A DNA stretch of 64,000 nt. It comes from Sva-07 sp963752815 (lineage in GTDB: Bacteria > Actinomycetota > Acidimicrobiia > Acidimicrobiales > Ilumatobacteraceae). The DNA is taken from contig CAVVZI010000015.1 in the NCBI GenBank assembly GCA_963752815.1, positions 1,488,001 through 1,552,000 of the forward strand, in the 5' to 3' direction. Each line of letters opens with the position of its first letter. Position 1 is the first letter of the stretch. A program made the translations under genes and the position numbers. Of this stretch, positions 18,813 through 26,538 are shown piece by piece. The notes below the pieces were generated by a model. The model saw only the letters and a list, made by a program, of their open reading frames with translations, was not told the origin of the DNA and made no database searches.

Positions 18813-18842
18813 TTGCATCGAACGGTCGAGAGTCGATAACGT
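18813..18842 (+). promoter_or_regulatory. Promoter for rho with a long leader
   Basis: TTGCAT (18813-18818), 18-bp spacer, TAACGT (18837-18842). It would give a leader of roughly 150 nt before the rho start, a usual length for autoregulated rho genes. Confidence 0.4.
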
Positions 18843-19001
18843 GCAAGTTGCTCGGTCATCCGAGCCGCACCCCGAGTTCTCGGTCGTGTGCGAATTCTGT
18901 TCAGGGGATCGATCTTCGGGCGACATCGGTCGGCCACCCTCTCCTGAAACTCCATCACTCGCCTGGTCACTCCACATGGCCGCGAGAAGAGAGGAACACC
19001 C

Positions 19002-21027
19002 GTGGCCGCTGCGGCGCTCGAACAATCGATTCTCGAATCGAAGGACAAGGACACCCTCCTGGAAATGGCCAAGGCGCTCGGCGTCAAAGCCAACGCTCGC
19101 CTGAAGAAGGGCGAGATCATCGACAAGATCCTCGACACCACCGGCTCCGGCCCGTCCGCCGGCCGCTCCGGTGCGCCGTCGTCGAGCACACCGACATCGA
19201 GCGCTCCGGTCGCCAACGGCGCCGGATCACCCGCCGGATCGTCGACGCCGACCGTCGAGCAGGATGGCGGCGAGCAGGATGCCGGCGAGCGAGATGGCGG
19301 GGCCGACCGGCCCTCGACCAACGGCGCGCCGGCGACGTCGATCACGACACCGGCCCCACCGCCGATCGCGACCGCGCCTATCGTCGAGCGCTCCATCGTC
19401 GACCGCTCCATCGTCGTCGAGCACGCCCGTCCCCACGGCGCCGGTGCCCGTCGGCGCCGACGGTGAGCCGCTCGCCGACTGGGAGATCGCATTGCTGGAA
19501 CAGGGCGACTCGGCGGCCGACGACGGTGAGTCGAGCGCTTCGGGCGCCACCACCACCTCCACCACCGACGGCGCCGAGCAGCCCGGCCGGAACGACGACA
19601 GGAGCAACGGTCGCGACCGCACTGGCGGGGCCACGGGCGACGGCGGTCAGAACGGCAACCGCACGCGCAACGACAACAACCGCAACAACAGCGGTGGTGG
19701 TCAGAACCGGAACAGCAACGACGGCGGTCAGAACCGGAACAGCAACGAAGGCGGCCAGGCGGCCAACGAGCAGGGCGAGGGGAATCGCCGCCGGCGTCGC
19801 CGCCGCAAGGGCCGCGGCGGCCAGGAGGGCCCGCAGGGCGAGGACGCCGAGCTGCTCGAGAGCACCGATCTGGTGTCCGAGGTCGTCGTCGCCGACGCCG
19901 TCGACGTCGGGGGCTACCTCGACATCCGCGACGAGGGCTACGGCTTCCTGCGCGTCAAGGGGTACCTGCCGAGCAAGGAGGACGCCTACATCCCGCTGCG
20001 TCTCGCGCGTCAGTACGGCCTGCGCAAGGGCGACCACGTCACGGGCAAGGTCCGCCCGGCCGGCCGCAACGAGAAGAACCCGGGCCTGCTCGAGGTGTAC
20101 ACGGTCAACGGCGGCGATCCGGAACTGGCCAAGCGTCGTCCGAACTTCGAAGACCTCACGGCACTGTTCCCCGACCAGCGCCTGACGCTCGAGGACCCGA
20201 GCGACCCGACGAACATGACCGCCCGCATCATCGATCTCGTGTCGCCGATCGGCAAGGGGCAGCGCGGCATCATCGTGTCGCCGCCGAAGGCCGGCAAGAC
20301 CACGATCATGAAGACGATCGCCAAGTCGATCGAGCTGAACAACCCCGAGGTCATCCTGATGGTGCTGCTCATCGACGAGCGGCCCGAAGAGGTCACCGAC
20401 ATGCGGCGTTCGGTCAAGGGCGAGGTCATCTCGTCGACGTTCGACCGACCGAGCGACGAGCACACCCACGTCGCCGAGATGGCGATCGCCAAGGCGCGCC
20501 GCCTCGTCGAGGAGGGCAAGGACGTCGTGATCATGCTCGACGGCATCACCCGTCTGAGCCGGGCCTACAACCTCGCCGCGCCGGCGAGCGGCAAGATCCT
20601 CTCCGGCGGTATCGACGCCGGTGCGCTCTACCCGCCGAAGCGGTTCTTCGGTGCGGCCCGCAACGTCGAGGAGGGTGGCTCGCTCACGATCCTCGCCACG
20701 GCGTTGGTCGACACGAACAGCCGCATGGACGAGGCGATCTTCGAGGAGTTCAAGGGCACCGGCAACATGGAGCTGCGCCTCGACCGCAAGGTCGCCGAGC
20801 GCCGCATCTACCCGGCGATCGACGTCGATGCGTCGTCGACGCGCCACGAGGAGTTGCTGTTCGACCGCAAGCAGCTCCAGCAGGTGTGGAAGCTCCGCCG
20901 TGTCCTGTCGGGCCTCGCGGCCGACGGCAGCGCGGCGGCCGGCCTCGAGTTGCTGATGGACCGTCTCAAGACGTTCCGCACCAACGACGAGTTCCTCGCC
21001 GAGATCGCCAAACAACCCTCGATGTGA
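19002..21027 (+). pseudogene. rho: rho, transcription termination factor, one frameshift in the linker
   Basis: Hexameric RNA helicase ending Rho-dependent transcripts. GTG 19002 (AGAGGA upstream) opens a Rho_N SAP-like domain (LLEMAKALGVKANARLKKGEIIDKIL). A long disordered linker rich in Ser/Thr/Pro then Asn/Arg/Gly (NNRNNSGGGQNRNSNDGG repeats, basic RRRRRRRKGRGG) follows, as in actinobacterial Rho. Then come the cold-shock-like RNA-binding domain (YGFLRVKGYLPSKEDAYIP) and the ATPase with PPKAGKTT, LMVLLIDERPEEV and LDGITRLSRAYN. The frame shifts +1 near 19379: the repeated motif GCxCCATCGTCG has an extra T there. Rho is essential in this phylum, so a base error is the likely cause. Confidence 0.9.
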
Positions 21028-21085
21028 CGCCGCGCCGACCTGGTTCGGCAGCCGGCGGCCCAGCCTCAAGTCGGTGAACGGGCGA

Positions 21086-21091
21086 TAGCCT
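21086..21091 (+). promoter_or_regulatory. -10 box upstream of rpmE
   Basis: TAGCCT about 70 nt before the rpmE ATG; implies a leader of about 63 nt. No convincing -35. AAAGGA serves as ribosome site. Confidence 0.35.
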
Positions 21092-21160
21092 GATACGTCG
21101 ATCTCGGATGACGATCGGGGGCACACGGCAGCCCGCTCAGCCATCCTCGAAAGGATCATC

Positions 21161-21394
21161 ATGAAGACCGATACCCATCCCGAATACACCGACACGACCG
21201 TGCGCTGCTCCTGCGGGAACACGTTCGTCACGAAGTCGACGGTCAGCGGCGACCTCACGGTCGAGCTCTGCAACGAGTGCCACCCGTTCTTCACGGGTAA
21301 GCAGAAGCTCGTCGACTCCGGCGGCCGCGTCGAGCGGTTCAACCGGCGCTACGGGTCGCGGAAGAACGCGCCCGCCACGCCTGTCGAGGACTGA
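21161..21394 (+). CDS. rpmE: 50S ribosomal protein L31 (zinc-type)
   Basis: 77 residues. CxC...CxxC zinc ligands at C16, C18, C37 and C40 mark the zinc-containing (type A) paralogue. MKTDTHPEY and HPFFTGKQKLVDSGGRVERFNRRYG are diagnostic. ATG is preceded by GAAAGGATC. Position between rho and prfA is the standard actinobacterial order. Confidence 0.96.
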   Translation: MKTDTHPEYTDTTVRCSCGNTFVTKSTVSGDLTVELCNECHPFFTGKQKLVDSGGRVERFNRRYGSRKNAPATPVED

Positions 21395-21422
21395 CCCTCC
21401 GATCCCGTCACCGCATTCCCCA

Positions 21423-22484
21423 GTGTCGAACCGTCGGAGCGAGCTGCTCGCGATCAAGTTGCGGGCTCTCGTCGCGGAGCATCTGGGGCATGCGGTCGAC
21501 GCTCTGCCCGAACCTGTCGCCAACGGCTCGGCCGTGGTGGTCGACGGCGCGGCATGGGTCCTGGTCGACGGCGACGCCCGCCGCGCGCTCGGCGGCGCGC
21601 TCGCCTGGGCGATCCGTCACGACGCGACATCGCTCGACCTCATCGCGGACTCCGCGACCGGGTTGCTCGCACGCCGCGCCGAACGCTTCGCCTTCCCGAT
21701 CGCGGTCTGGTACCCGGTCGAGCGATCGCTGCTGCCAGCGGTCGCCGAGCCGCTCCCGGTCGAACCCGCACCGGCACCGGCCCACCTCGACGTCCGTGAC
21801 GTGATCGAACAGTCCGGGGCGACACTCGTGGTGGAGCACGGCGTGGTCACGGGCGAAGTGCGCGGCCTCGAAGTGTGCCGGGTGGTCGATCAACCGACGA
21901 CCGGCTATTTCGACGAAGATGGCGGCGAGCCGATCAGTTCGCTGTCGAGCGCGCTCGCGGCGCAGCTTCTGGCCGGCGAGGGCGAAGGCATCGCCAGCGG
22001 CGTGATGGTCGAGGTCGGCGTCGGTGGACCCGATCGTGAAGCGTTCCGGATCATCCACGGCGACCTGCCGACCGTCGACGCGCTCGCCGAGGTCGTCGCG
22101 ACCGTGGCCGGCCACCGCGCCGCCGGGGCGCCGCCGCATCCGCTCAACCGGCTGGTGCCCGAGCGTCTGCTGCGGTCGCGGCTCGAGGCGGCACCGGAAC
22201 TGGTCGGCCTCCGTCGCCTCGAACCGGTTGCACCGCCCCTGCCGCGGCACGGCCTGAACGAAGTGGCTCCCTGCGTGGCGTCGGGGGTCGACGATGCCGG
22301 CGAGTCGTGTCGCGTCGTGTGTTCGGTGGGTGTCGACGTCGACCTGATCCCGTTCGTGGCCGACGTGCAGGCGACCACCGACGATCGGGTCATCGTGGCG
22401 CTCCCGACGCGCGACCTGGTGCCCATCACGCGCGACCTGGCCGCGTTGCTGCGCACTCCGGTCACGCTCGCGACGGTCGACTGA
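21423..22484 (+). CDS. Conserved-type hypothetical protein between rpmE and prfA
   Basis: 353 residues from GTG 21423, alpha/beta composition, no signal peptide or membrane segment. N-terminal ELLAIKLRALVAEHLGHAVDALP, a central Ala/Val-rich region and a C-terminal VVCSVGVDVDLIPFVADVQA and DRVIVALPTRDLVPITRDLAALL. I do not recognise a family or catalytic motif. It lies within the rho-rpmE-prfA-prmC block in the same direction and is probably co-transcribed with rpmE (28 bp gap), so a link to translation or cell-envelope housekeeping is possible but unproven. Confidence 0.7.
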   Translation: MSNRRSELLAIKLRALVAEHLGHAVDALPEPVANGSAVVVDGAAWVLVDGDARRALGGALAWAIRHDATSLDLIADSATGLLARRAERFAFPIAVWYPVERSLLPAVAEPLPVEPAPAPAHLDVRDVIEQSGATLVVEHGVVTGEVRGLEVCRVVDQPTTGYFDEDGGEPISSLSSALAAQLLAGEGEGIASGVMVEVGVGGPDREAFRIIHGDLPTVDALAEVVATVAGHRAAGAPPHPLNRLVPERLLRSRLEAAPELVGLRRLEPVAPPLPRHGLNEVAPCVASGVDDAGESCRVVCSVGVDVDLIPFVADVQATTDDRVIVALPTRDLVPITRDLAALLRTPVTLATVD

Positions 22485-22518
22485 CCGACGTCGACCGCGT
22501 CGCTCGATCGTCGATCAG

Positions 22519-22524
22519 TAGCCT
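22519..22524 (+). promoter_or_regulatory. -10 box for prfA, near-leaderless
   Basis: TAGCCT ending 10 nt before ATG 22535. Confidence 0.4.
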
Positions 22525-22534
22525 CGGTCCGGCC

Positions 22535-23614
22535 ATGCACGACCGTCTCCGCCAGATCGTCGACGAGTACGAGACCCTCGAGGCGCAGCTGTCCGACGCG
22601 GAGGTGCTCGCCGATCCGGATCGACTCCGCACGTTGTCGAAGCGCTACACCGAACTCGGACCGGTGGTCGAGACCGTCCGCCGCCGCGACGCTCGAGCCG
22701 CCGACGCCGACGCGGCCCGCTCGATGCTGCCCGACGCGACCGGTGCCGAGCGCGATCTTCTCGTCGGTGAGATCGACGATGTCAACACCGAGTTGGCCGA
22801 ACTCGACGACCAGCTGCGCGAGCTGATGCTGCCGACCGACCCGCACGACGGCAAGAACGTCATCGTCGAGATCCGCGGCGCCGAGGGCGGCGAGGAAGCG
22901 AACCTGTTCGCCCGCGACCTCGCCGACATGTACCTCGCCTACGCCGCCGGTCAGCGGTGGAAGGTGACCGTGCTGTCGTCGTCGGTCAGCGACATGGGCG
23001 GCTACAACGACATCACGTTCCAGGTCGCGGGCGCAACGGCGTGGCGCAACCTCAAGTACGAAGGCGGCCCGCACCGGGTGCAGCGGGTACCGGCGACCGA
23101 GAGCCAGGGCCGGATCCACACCTCGTCGGCGACGGTCACCGTGCTGCCCGAGGTCGACGAGGTCGACGTGCAGATCGACGAGCGCGATCTCGACATCGAC
23201 GTCTACCGCGCGAGCGGGCCCGGCGGCCAGGGTGTCAACACGACCGACTCCGCCGTGCGGATCACGCACCGCCCGACCGGGCTCGTGGTGTCGATGCAGG
23301 ACGAGCGGTCGCAGTTGCAGAACCGGATGCGGGCGATGGTCGTCCTGCGGGCGCGTCTGTTCGAACTGGCCGAGCGCGAGCGCAGCGCCGAACTCTCGGC
23401 CGAGCGTCGGTCGCAGACCGGTGGCGGCGGCCGGAGCGAGAAGATCCGCACGTACAACTACAAGGAGAACCGGGTCACCGATCACCGCATCGGCTTCACG
23501 GTGTACCGCCTCGCGGCGATCCTGGCCGGCGATCTCCAGATTGTGATCGACGCGCTCGCCGCCGAGGAACGGGCCCGCCTGCTCGCCGAGGGCGCCGAGG
23601 GCGCGCACAGCTGA
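22535..23614 (+). CDS. prfA: Peptide chain release factor 1
   Basis: 359 residues. Recognises UAA and UAG and triggers peptide release. The codon-reading PAT tripeptide (186-188, in RVQRVPATESQGRIHTS) is the RF1 form, and the catalytic GGQ is at 230-232 (ASGPGGQGVN). ATG 22535 was preferred over the longer open frame because it gives the normal RF1 N-terminus MHDRLRQIVDEYE. prmC, which methylates the GGQ glutamine, follows 5 nt later. Confidence 0.96.
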   Translation: MHDRLRQIVDEYETLEAQLSDAEVLADPDRLRTLSKRYTELGPVVETVRRRDARAADADAARSMLPDATGAERDLLVGEIDDVNTELAELDDQLRELMLPTDPHDGKNVIVEIRGAEGGEEANLFARDLADMYLAYAAGQRWKVTVLSSSVSDMGGYNDITFQVAGATAWRNLKYEGGPHRVQRVPATESQGRIHTSSATVTVLPEVDEVDVQIDERDLDIDVYRASGPGGQGVNTTDSAVRITHRPTGLVVSMQDERSQLQNRMRAMVVLRARLFELAERERSAELSAERRSQTGGGGRSEKIRTYNYKENRVTDHRIGFTVYRLAAILAGDLQIVIDALAAEERARLLAEGAEGAHS

Positions 23615-23619
23615 CATCG

Positions 23620-24510
23620 ATGGTCACGTGGCGCGAACTCTGGGCCGAGACCACGGCCACGGTGGGGGAGCGGACCGAGGCGATGTGGCTGTGCGAGGTC
23701 GCGGCCTCGGCCGTGGACCGCGCCGAGTTCATGGCGATGCTCGACGAGCCGGCGACCGAGCGGATGATCGCCCACCTCGACGCGATGCTGGCCCGGCTCG
23801 CCACCGGCGAACCGCTGCAGTACGTGCTCGGGCAGTGGTCGTTCCGGCACATCGAGGTGGCGATCGACCGCCGCGTGCTGATCCCGCGCCCCGAGACCGA
23901 ACTCGTCGCCGGCGCGGCGATCGACAAGGCCCGCACGTTCGAGCCGTCGCGGACCGTGGTCGACCTCGGCACGGGTTCGGGGGTGATCGGACTCTCGCTC
24001 GCGGCCGAACTGCCGCTCGACGGCACCACCGTGTGGATCACCGATGCCAGCGCCGACGCGCTCGACGTCGCCCGGGCGAACCTCGCCGGCCTCGGCCGCA
24101 AGGGCCGCAACGTTCGGGTCGGCGAGGGCCCGTGGTTCGACGCGGTGCCGGCCGACCTGCTCTTCGACGTGATCGTGTCGAACCCGCCGTACGTCGAGGC
24201 GGGATCGACGGAACTCGACGCGTCGGTCCTCGACTGGGAGCCGGCCGCGGCGCTGTTCGCCGGCCCGGACGGGCTCGACGACATCGGCACGATCGTGCGC
24301 GACTCCTACGACCGCCTCGTGCCTGGTGGGTGGCTGATCCTCGAGATCGGGGCGGGCCAGGGAGCCGCCGTGCGCGACCGCCTCGCCGAGCGAGGGTTCA
24401 CGGCGGTCGAGATCCGGCGTGATCTGGCCGATCGCGATCGCATCGCCATCGCCCAGCGCGCCACCGGACCCGACCCCCTGGCGCGCGGCGCGGGGACCTC
24501 GCCTTCCTAA
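23620..24510 (+). CDS. prmC: Release factor glutamine methyltransferase
   Basis: 296 residues. SAM-dependent N5-glutamine methylation of the GGQ motif of RF1/RF2. N-terminal helical domain with LQYVLGQWSFRHIEV and LIPRPETE, SAM motif DLGTGSG (115-121), catalytic NPPY (188-191), then LEIGAGQGAAVRDRLAERGF. The last 18 codons run through a 31-bp hairpin element (24456-24486), so the tail ATGPDPLARG is encoded by the repeat and is unlikely to be conserved. Start ATG 23620. Confidence 0.93.
   Translation: MVTWRELWAETTATVGERTEAMWLCEVAASAVDRAEFMAMLDEPATERMIAHLDAMLARLATGEPLQYVLGQWSFRHIEVAIDRRVLIPRPETELVAGAAIDKARTFEPSRTVVDLGTGSGVIGLSLAAELPLDGTTVWITDASADALDVARANLAGLGRKGRNVRVGEGPWFDAVPADLLFDVIVSNPPYVEAGSTELDASVLDWEPAAALFAGPDGLDDIGTIVRDSYDRLVPGGWLILEIGAGQGAAVRDRLAERGFTAVEIRRDLADRDRIAIAQRATGPDPLARGAGTSPS
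24456..24486 (+). repeat. 31-bp hairpin element inside the prmC 3' end
   Basis: GCGCGCCA, core CCGGACCCGACCCCC, TGGCGCGC; identical to 9397-9427. It is translated as the C-terminal residues of PrmC. Confidence 0.75.
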
Positions 24511-24513
24511 GCT
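24508..24513 (+). promoter_or_regulatory. -10 box for the DUF1905 gene, leaderless type
   Basis: TAAGCT (using the prmC stop codon) ending 6 nt before ATG 24520. Confidence 0.45.
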
Positions 24514-24519
24514 CGCCCG

Positions 24520-24807
24520 ATGGACCTCGAGTTCAGCGGCGAGATCATCCACTGGCGGGGGCCGTCGCCGTTCCACTTCGTCGCCACCCCGGAGGAACCG
24601 AGCGCGGCGATCGAAGCCGTGTCGTCGCTCGTCACCTACGGCTGGGGAGCGATCCCGGCGATGGTCCGCATCGGCGACACCGAGTTCCGGACGTCGTTGT
24701 TCCCGAAGGGCGAGTACTACCTGGTGCCGATCAAGGACGCCGTGCGCAAGGCCGAGCGTCTCGAGCTGGGCGACACCGTGACGATCCGGCTCCATCTCGA
24801 CGCCTGA
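24520..24807 (+). CDS. DUF1905 family protein
   Basis: 95 residues: FSGEIIHWRGPSPFHFVATPEE, WGAIPAMVRIGDTEFRTSLFPKGEYYLVPIKDAVRKAERLELGDTV and TIRLHLDA, the full extent of the DUF1905 beta-rich domain. Biochemical function unknown. Expressed from its own leaderless-type start at the end of prmC. Confidence 0.85.
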   Translation: MDLEFSGEIIHWRGPSPFHFVATPEEPSAAIEAVSSLVTYGWGAIPAMVRIGDTEFRTSLFPKGEYYLVPIKDAVRKAERLELGDTVTIRLHLDA

Positions 24808-24837
24808 GGCCTCATCGTGCTCACCGGCGCACGGCCG

Positions 24838-25368
24838 TCAGGACGGAGCAAACCGGTGCAGCCAGACCGGCTGCAGGATTCCTTTGACCAGGACCGGGCC
24901 GATCGCGCGGAGTGACGTGCCCAACGGCGTCGAACCGCACGCGGCGAGCAATTCCTGTGACACGAGGAGTTCGCCGGGCCCGGCCAGGGCCGCGATCCGC
25001 GCCGCGACGTTGACGGTCTGGCCGACCAGGTCGTCACCTCGGGCGAGGGATTCACCGTGGTGCATACCCATCCGAACGGCCAGTGGGAACGTCCCCGTCG
25101 CGTGCACGCCCGCGAAGGTCTCGAGGAGACACGTCGCCATCGACAGGCCTCCGATCGCCGAACCGATCCAGATCATCAGACCATCGCCGATCTCCTTGAC
25201 CAGCCGGGCGTCGTCACGGTCGTCGAGGTGCGCATCGACGAGCGAGCGCTGCTCGTCGAGCACCCGCAGCGCCTCGACGTCACCGACCGCGTCGTTGTAC
25301 TCGGTGAACCCGACCAGGTCCGTGAACAGCACGGAACCGGCGATGACCGGATGGTCCGCGTCAGTCAT
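24838..25368 (-). CDS. Class III adenylate/guanylate cyclase catalytic domain protein
   Basis: 176 residues, essentially just one cyclase homology domain: VLFTDLVGFTEYND (first metal Asp17), VKEIGDGLMIWI (second metal-site region), MGMHHGESLARGDDLVGQTVNVAARI and the C-terminal LVKGILQPVWLHRF. No membrane or sensor domain is attached. Makes or binds cyclic nucleotide; nucleotide choice not deduced. Its ATG overlaps the stop of the upstream DUF4097-like gene (ATGA), so the two are coupled. Confidence 0.85.
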   Translation of the reverse strand: MTDADHPVIAGSVLFTDLVGFTEYNDAVGDVEALRVLDEQRSLVDAHLDDRDDARLVKEIGDGLMIWIGSAIGGLSMATCLLETFAGVHATGTFPLAVRMGMHHGESLARGDDLVGQTVNVAARIAALAGPGELLVSQELLAACGSTPLGTSLRAIGPVLVKGILQPVWLHRFAPS

Positions 25369-26046
25369 TTCGAGGAGACATCGACTCGACCGGACACCGT
25401 GCGCGCCGTGATGCTCGACTCGGCGCCGCCCGGCCACGCGGTCAGCAGGCTGCGATCGTCGTTCGTCGAGACCGCGACCCCCTGGGGAACCGTGACGTGG
25501 ATCCGGCCCGACACGGTTTCGGCGGCGACGTCCTCGGGCGCCATCAAACCGACCTCGACGCGGCCACTCACACAATGAGCACGGACCGGTCCATTGGCTG
25601 CTTGGACGACGATCCGGCCGCTGACCGTCGTGACGTCAGCGCTTCCGCATGCCCCGATCTCCACGCGCCCGCTCGATCGTCCGGACGCAGCACTCCTCGG
25701 ACGTGCGGCCGACTTCGACACGGGCGCTGCTCGTCCGGATGTCGGCGGATGTCGCATCGGCGACGGTGATCCGACCCGAGTCCGTCACTACAGCGACTCG
25801 TCCCACTGGTCCCCGCACCTCGACTCGTGCGGATGTCGAGCCGATCACCAGGTCGGCGCCTGCGGGAACGCGCACGACGATCCGCTCGCCGATCGACTCG
25901 ATCGTCGTGCACGACCCATCGCGGTGCACGATCGCTTCGCCCTCCACCAGCACATCGTGTCGAGCCTCCGCCACGACCCGCACGCGATCGCTCGTGGACG
26001 AGATGCGCACGGTGATCGCACTCGCGTCCTCATGAACCGGGGTCAC
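25365..26046 (-). pseudogene. DUF4097-like beta-repeat protein, one frameshift
   Basis: Minus-strand gene starting at GTG 26046. Repeating beta-strand units with the pattern GRIxVxxVSGRVxV (SARVEVRGPVGRVAVVTDSGRITV, then VTTVSGRIVVQAANG, CVSGRVEVGL, TVSGRIHVTV, TVSGRVDVSSK) resemble DUF4097 adhesin-like beta-helices. The unit series continues across a +1 frame change near 25692 (one extra base in the GAGGAGTGCTGC stretch of the coding strand). About 226 residues after correction. No signal peptide, so cytoplasmic. Coupled to a nucleotide cyclase. Likely intact in vivo. Confidence 0.65.
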
Positions 26047-26053
26047 GTAACGG

Positions 26054-26059
26054 ACGGTA
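26054..26059 (-). promoter_or_regulatory. -10 box for the DUF4097-like gene, leaderless type
   Basis: TACCGT on the minus strand ending 7 nt before GTG 26046. Confidence 0.4.
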
Positions 26060-26142
26060 CGGCACGGTCACGAGCGCGGCAACAACGGCGTCAGTGACTG
26101 CCGGCCGAACAGTCAGCCCGCCGGACGGCTGGGCCGCCGTGT

Positions 26143-26538
26143 TCAGCCGAAGCGCACCGCGACTTCGGCGAGCAGCGTGTTCTCCGCCGGTGTCACGTCG
26201 TCGTCGATCCCGGCCACGTCGCGCGCCGCCGAGAAGAGCGCGTTGCGCAGCACCCGGCTGCTGATCCGCTCGTCGATCTGATCGAGGAACGCGTCGACGC
26301 GTTCGGTCTCGATGGCCCGCCGGGCGTGTTCGATCGCCGGGCGGAGGTAGTCCTCGAAGGCGAACTCCCGTTCATGCCATTCCGTGCTGATCTCGCGGAC
26401 GGTGGCCACCTCGGAGTCGGTGATCTGCGAGTCGGAGAGCATCACGAGCGCGAGCAGTTCGAGCGCGGCCTGGTGCTCCTTGTCGGCGGTGGCGTGGACG
26501 GCCACGCCACGGTAGAGGTCGGCAAGGCGGTCATCCAT
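26143..26538 (-). CDS. TerB-like domain protein
   Basis: 131 residues, all-helical. MLSDSQITDSEVATVREI matches the acidic loop of TerB/tellurite-resistance-like domains and the second half (RNALFSAARDVAGIDDDVTPAENTLLAEVAVRFG) is the classic ID..+xxxE..LL end of that fold. Role unknown; family members are linked to stress responses and metal sensing. ATG 26538 overlaps the upstream peptidase stop; ATG 26550 is the alternative. Confidence 0.65.
   Translation of the reverse strand: MDDRLADLYRGVAVHATADKEHQAALELLALVMLSDSQITDSEVATVREISTEWHEREFAFEDYLRPAIEHARRAIETERVDAFLDQIDERISSRVLRNALFSAARDVAGIDDDVTPAENTLLAEVAVRFG

Noticed and set aside
15964..18846. 960-codon open frame on the minus strand opposite hom and thrC
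   Set aside because: Composition is that of the antisense of two strong genes (Asp/Val/Arg/His-rich, no recognisable fold), and both opposing genes have complete family motifs. Typical shadow frame in GC-rich DNA.
19650..19770. CRISPR-like or tandem repeat array
   Set aside because: The repeats (GGTCAGAACCGGAACAGCAAC units) are in-frame codons of the Asn/Arg/Gly-rich Rho linker, not spaced direct repeats.
21098..21160. Riboswitch or attenuator in the rpmE leader
   Set aside because: The leader of about 63 nt shows no strong conserved stem or known motif; only the -10 and ribosome site can be supported.
19378..21342. 654-codon minus-strand open frame opposite rho
   Set aside because: Antisense of Rho with Val/Asp/Arg-rich low-information sequence.
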